This document shows, piece after piece, positions 61,012-64,000 of a DNA stretch of 64,000 nt. Position numbers and translations under genes: made by a program. The notes under the pieces were generated by a model. It did not search any database. It worked only from the letters and a program-made list of their open reading frames with translations, and was not told where the DNA came from. The DNA lies in assembly GCF_902493135.1 (NCBI RefSeq), contig NZ_CABUOD010000013.1, positions 1 to 64,000 on the forward strand. Reading direction: 5' to 3'. Position 1 is the first letter of the stretch. Each line of letters begins with the position of its first letter. Source of the DNA: an uncultured Parabacteroides sp. (lineage in GTDB: Bacteria > Bacteroidota > Bacteroidia > Bacteroidales > Tannerellaceae).

Positions 61012-64000
61012 TTATTCATTAACAAATACGTCATGCACGCCCGGCCCATTGAATTTTAGCGGTTCGACCTTTCCGGTGACAGCATTCATACATTGGACGA
61101 CATCGTCTCCGGCAGTCTGGACCTTGACCGCCCAACCGTTTCCTTTCTTGCAGACAGACAGGATATCCGTCGTATTGGAAGCCGGCATGACAGCCAATCC
61201 GTCAGCGCAGTGGATGGTCTCGATATGATAACGACGCACAGCTACCGGGAACTTTTTACCTTTATAAATAAAGGTGGCCGGGCGCTGATCCTGATCGCTC
61301 GCCCAATCGGCATTCAGCAGATAGATCGTACGGCCGTCCGAATGGTCCCAAACCGTGAAGCCGACGGAAGGAGCCGCTTCCATCCAGCCTTTGCAGGCTT
61401 CCTCGCCGGCAGTCTTGGCAGCGATCTCTTTCATGGCTGCCACGTAGTCGGCTTTCAACGTCGTTTCGGCAGGATAGGCTTTCCGGGGGAAATAGATGAT
61501 TTTTCCCGAACCGAAGCCGATCTCCGTCTTAGTTGCCAACTGCCGGTAGTTCTCTCCCAACATCTCACGGATAACCGCGTCGTCGGCAGGGAAACGGACC
61601 GGCTGGTCGGGCTGCAACTCTTCGTTCAGATGGGCTGCCGTGAGCAAAAGCGTTCCGCCCTTGAATACAAAATCGCGGATACGCAGGAAGTCATCCGCGT
61701 CGTAACTGTTCCATCCGAGGAAGATCATCGCCTTATACCGGTCCATCACGTCTTGCGGCGCTTCGACAGGCAGCAGATCGACCGTGCCGTAAGGGGTGGA
61801 AGTGAACCAACCTTCCGGCCCGCAGCCATCCACGATATTGTCCGGATAGAAGACATTCAACAGATCGAAACTTTCACATGCCTTGTCGAACTTCCATTTA
61901 TCACCCTTCTGCGACCACAGACTACCGCGGCCGAACGACTTCCAGGCGTCGTTACGTCCCTGGATCACGGCAATATTGCTTCTCAGGTCACCACGGCGGG
62001 AATGCGTTTCCACGAAATCGAGCATCTGATGCTGGGCGAACAGGTGTTCCTTGCCGGAAACGGAATAACGGTCGTTCATGTATTCGTCCGTCCACAAGGC
62101 CTCTTCCGTATTCATATGGGATGAACCGTGCATATAAGCAACGGCCAGCGACATATACAGGCGCAGGGAATGTTTCGGATCGGTAAACGGCCCTGAGCCC
62201 CACTGCATGGCATGAAGCGTCCCGTAAAGCGGACGGCTGTAGGCGCGGGACGCACCGCGCAGGGAAGAGAGTATGATTTCTTCCGGCCCGTACATCTGTT
62301 CGGCTCCCAGCCAGTCGTAACCGGCCTGATACAGATAGCGGAACAGCGTGGACGGTCCCGTATGGCGCGTGCTCGGACCTTTGGAATAGCGGAAATTGGC
62401 AACGAGCTTGCGGGCGCCGTCGGCCATGTCCGTCACCCCCTCCGGATCATAATGGATAAAGACACCGTGGTCGGTATAAATCGGACGATGTTTGGCAAAG
62501 ATTCCGCCATAAGGACGGTTGCGGGCCGCCATATCGGAGAATACTCCCTGGTACTGGAAATGCTGCCAGTAATAGTAGCCGCCGTCATTCTCATGCGCCT
62601 GCTTGCCGCGGAACATCGGGGAGGCCAATGTTTCCAAGGAGGGATTGATCCGGCTGCCTGCCAGCGTACGTCCTTCGACTTGCCAGGCGTACGGGATCTT
62701 CAGCTGGTCCAGCAACCGGGTGTAATGGCCGATGACGGCAGGATCGGCTACGCGGAAACCGCTCCACTGGTAGGAAGGGCGGAACTGATACCAGTTGCCG
62801 ACCCGGTTGGAGATATACCATTTGAAGAAATAATCATACGGCGTATATTGCTTGTCGATATAGATTTCGTCACCGGACGAAAGGTAGATCTGTTCAGCCT
62901 CCTTGTCGATCACCTGGCGGATTTGCGCCTGTTCCGTACGGCTGCCGTCGTCAAACACCAACGGGATAGCGTGGCCGGCCTCGCTTGCACGCATTTCCAC
63001 GACATGCAGACCGGGAGTTTCAAACAGGCATTCCTGCTCGGCAGGTGCGGCTGCACCGTTTGCCTTCACTTTGAGGCTGACATTCGGTTTGTTCGTCTCC
63101 ACCAATATGCCGAAAGAGGCGTTTTTGGCAACATATTCAGGGACGGAAACGACTTCGAAATCGCGTGCGGTCTCTTCGATGATCTCCAGGCCGCGCAGTT
63201 CATACGGATAAGCGGCGCGATGCGGTTCTTTCCGGAGCGTCAGTTTCATCTCGCCACTGCCTTGCAAGGAAGACGGAAGCGGGATATAGAAGTCCGCCAC
63301 ATTGGATGCGCGGTCGAAAATGTTTCCCTCGAAGATCGTCTCCCCGTTAAATTCGAGCTTCCACATCGGCCAGCTGCGGGTTGCGAGATTACAGCCGATC
63401 CAGTAGTTGTAGTCGTCCGTTTTTTGAGCAAATCGGGTGAACGGTATGGAGCAAACCGCTTTCTTGTCCTGTGCCAGGCGCGGAGCTTCCACCCAACATT
63501 CGCCGCTGAAATGCGTCCCGCCGACACGCAGGAAAGCACAAGCCACATTTTCCGGCAACACGAATGTCTCCGACACCGTCTGATAGTTTCCCGTACCTTC
63601 CGGGACCGGCATGTAGAACACGGAGTCCGGCTTGTCATAGATATCGTCAGCCGCCCGTCCCGGTTTCCGGTAGAACAGTTCGATCCCGACTCCGAAATCG
63701 CCCTTTCCGGAAACAGTCAGACCCTGTTTCTTCACGACCGGCAGCGTAACCGTCAGTTCACCCGGTTTCAGCAACTTACCGGAAACGCGGTAATAGGCAT
63801 GGCGCTCGAAATCATTGTCTTCGCCTTTGAAATAAAGCGAATAACGGTCCTTTTTACGGATCACCGAATCCAGGTTGTCATCAATATAAAACTCGGACCG
63901 GCGGAACATTTCTTCACCTCTGTTCCGGAAAGGGGCAGGCATCTTCACTCCTCCGATCACACGCAGGAATTTCCGCGTCGGGATTCCGGACTGTCCGAAG
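61012..64000 (-). CDS. Large carbohydrate-active-looking protein, 5' end beyond the window
   Basis: The frame is still open at the right edge (the codons before 63960 continue without stop), so this is a partial gene of at least 995 residues. Internal beta-sandwich regions (about residues 20-330 of the visible part) are followed by a TIM-barrel-like stretch with YYYWQHFQYQGVFSDMA, PIYTDHGVFIHYDPEGV and HTGPSTLFRYLYQAGYDWLG, a Rossmann-like domain (AMIFLGWNSYDADDFLRIRD) as in beta-galactosidase trimerisation domains, and a C-terminal beta domain. I could not assign a glycosidase family. It ends 25 bp before the PUL 3 sigma ATG. Confidence 0.7.
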   Translation of the reverse strand, partial: FGQSGIPTRKFLRVIGGVKMPAPFRNRGEEMFRRSEFYIDDNLDSVIRKKDRYSLYFKGEDNDFERHAYYRVSGKLLKPGELTVTLPVVKKQGLTVSGKGDFGVGIELFYRKPGRAADDIYDKPDSVFYMPVPEGTGNYQTVSETFVLPENVACAFLRVGGTHFSGECWVEAPRLAQDKKAVCSIPFTRFAQKTDDYNYWIGCNLATRSWPMWKLEFNGETIFEGNIFDRASNVADFYIPLPSSLQGSGEMKLTLRKEPHRAAYPYELRGLEIIEETARDFEVVSVPEYVAKNASFGILVETNKPNVSLKVKANGAAAPAEQECLFETPGLHVVEMRASEAGHAIPLVFDDGSRTEQAQIRQVIDKEAEQIYLSSGDEIYIDKQYTPYDYFFKWYISNRVGNWYQFRPSYQWSGFRVADPAVIGHYTRLLDQLKIPYAWQVEGRTLAGSRINPSLETLASPMFRGKQAHENDGGYYYWQHFQYQGVFSDMAARNRPYGGIFAKHRPIYTDHGVFIHYDPEGVTDMADGARKLVANFRYSKGPSTRHTGPSTLFRYLYQAGYDWLGAEQMYGPEEIILSSLRGASRAYSRPLYGTLHAMQWGSGPFTDPKHSLRLYMSLAVAYMHGSSHMNTEEALWTDEYMNDRYSVSGKEHLFAQHQMLDFVETHSRRGDLRSNIAVIQGRNDAWKSFGRGSLWSQKGDKWKFDKACESFDLLNVFYPDNIVDGCGPEGWFTSTPYGTVDLLPVEAPQDVMDRYKAMIFLGWNSYDADDFLRIRDFVFKGGTLLLTAAHLNEELQPDQPVRFPADDAVIREMLGENYRQLATKTEIGFGSGKIIYFPRKAYPAETTLKADYVAAMKEIAAKTAGEEACKGWMEAAPSVGFTVWDHSDGRTIYLLNADWASDQDQRPATFIYKGKKFPVAVRRYHIETIHCADGLAVMPASNTTDILSVCKKGNGWAVKVQTAGDDVVQCMNAVTGKVEPLKFNGPGVHDVFVNE

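Noticed and set aside
60987..61049. A longer N terminus for the PUL 3 sigma factor
   Set aside because: It would overlap the upstream gene, add a hydrophobic stretch, and start before the nearest promoter box.

Overview
This window comes from the chromosome of a gut Bacteroidota, most likely a Parabacteroides or a close relative. The evidence is the TAnnTTTG promoter boxes (partner TTTG about 20 bp upstream), three SusC/SusD outer-membrane pairs each with an ECF sigma/FecR pair, a LytS/LytTR regulator beside a MacAB-TolC-type pump, and the conserved order GNAT protein - parE - coaD - S41 protease. The genus is inferred from style, not from a database match. There is no rRNA and no CRISPR array.

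Layout. 1-208: tail and probable right end of an ISL3-like insertion sequence, then a spacer holding a 21-bp repeat array. 942-7628: a tightly packed block (GNAT, parE, coaD, S41 protease), a YafQ-type toxin-antitoxin pair and two half-size chromate transporters. 7844-14781: TolC, membrane-fusion protein, MacB-type ATPase and permease, then a sensor kinase and its LytTR regulator, with structured spacers including a five-unit 23-bp palindrome array. 14799-17494: a PBP4-type peptidase and an AI-2E-family membrane protein, read divergently from promoter boxes that form a perfect inverted repeat. 17573-20103: tRNA-Lys and a 2.45-kb decayed element inserted at its 3' end, flanked by an 18-bp direct repeat and carrying an integrase stub and an AAA_14/DUF4143 ATPase. 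20378-25688: a GntR-slipin operon with a palindromic operator, an aspartyl-protease-like lipoprotein, an orphan ECF sigma factor, a gutted Fur gene and a zinc/cadmium-type P-ATPase.

25773-64000 is accessory glycan-use DNA, almost all on the minus strand. Three polysaccharide-utilization loci (PULs) lie head to tail, each with sigma factor, FecR, SusC and SusD. Their enzymes are: a five-bladed-propeller glycosidase plus a metallophosphoesterase; a six-hairpin glycosidase plus a GH2 enzyme; and GH16, DUF4874/DUF4832, GH89 (alpha-N-acetylglucosaminidase) and a 5'-truncated GH31, with a large carbohydrate-active-looking protein running off the right edge. GH89, GH16 and GH2 together suggest host O-glycans (mucin) as substrate; this is inference. 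In each PUL the sigma/FecR pair would sense glycan uptake through the STN domain of its SusC and switch on its own locus.

The most unusual non-coding signal is a 100-bp element present twice (22693-22792 and 60270-60369), each time just 3' of an ECF sigma gene. It has inverted 14-bp ends, 21-bp palindromic units and a reading frame that begins in the same way across the sigma stop codon.
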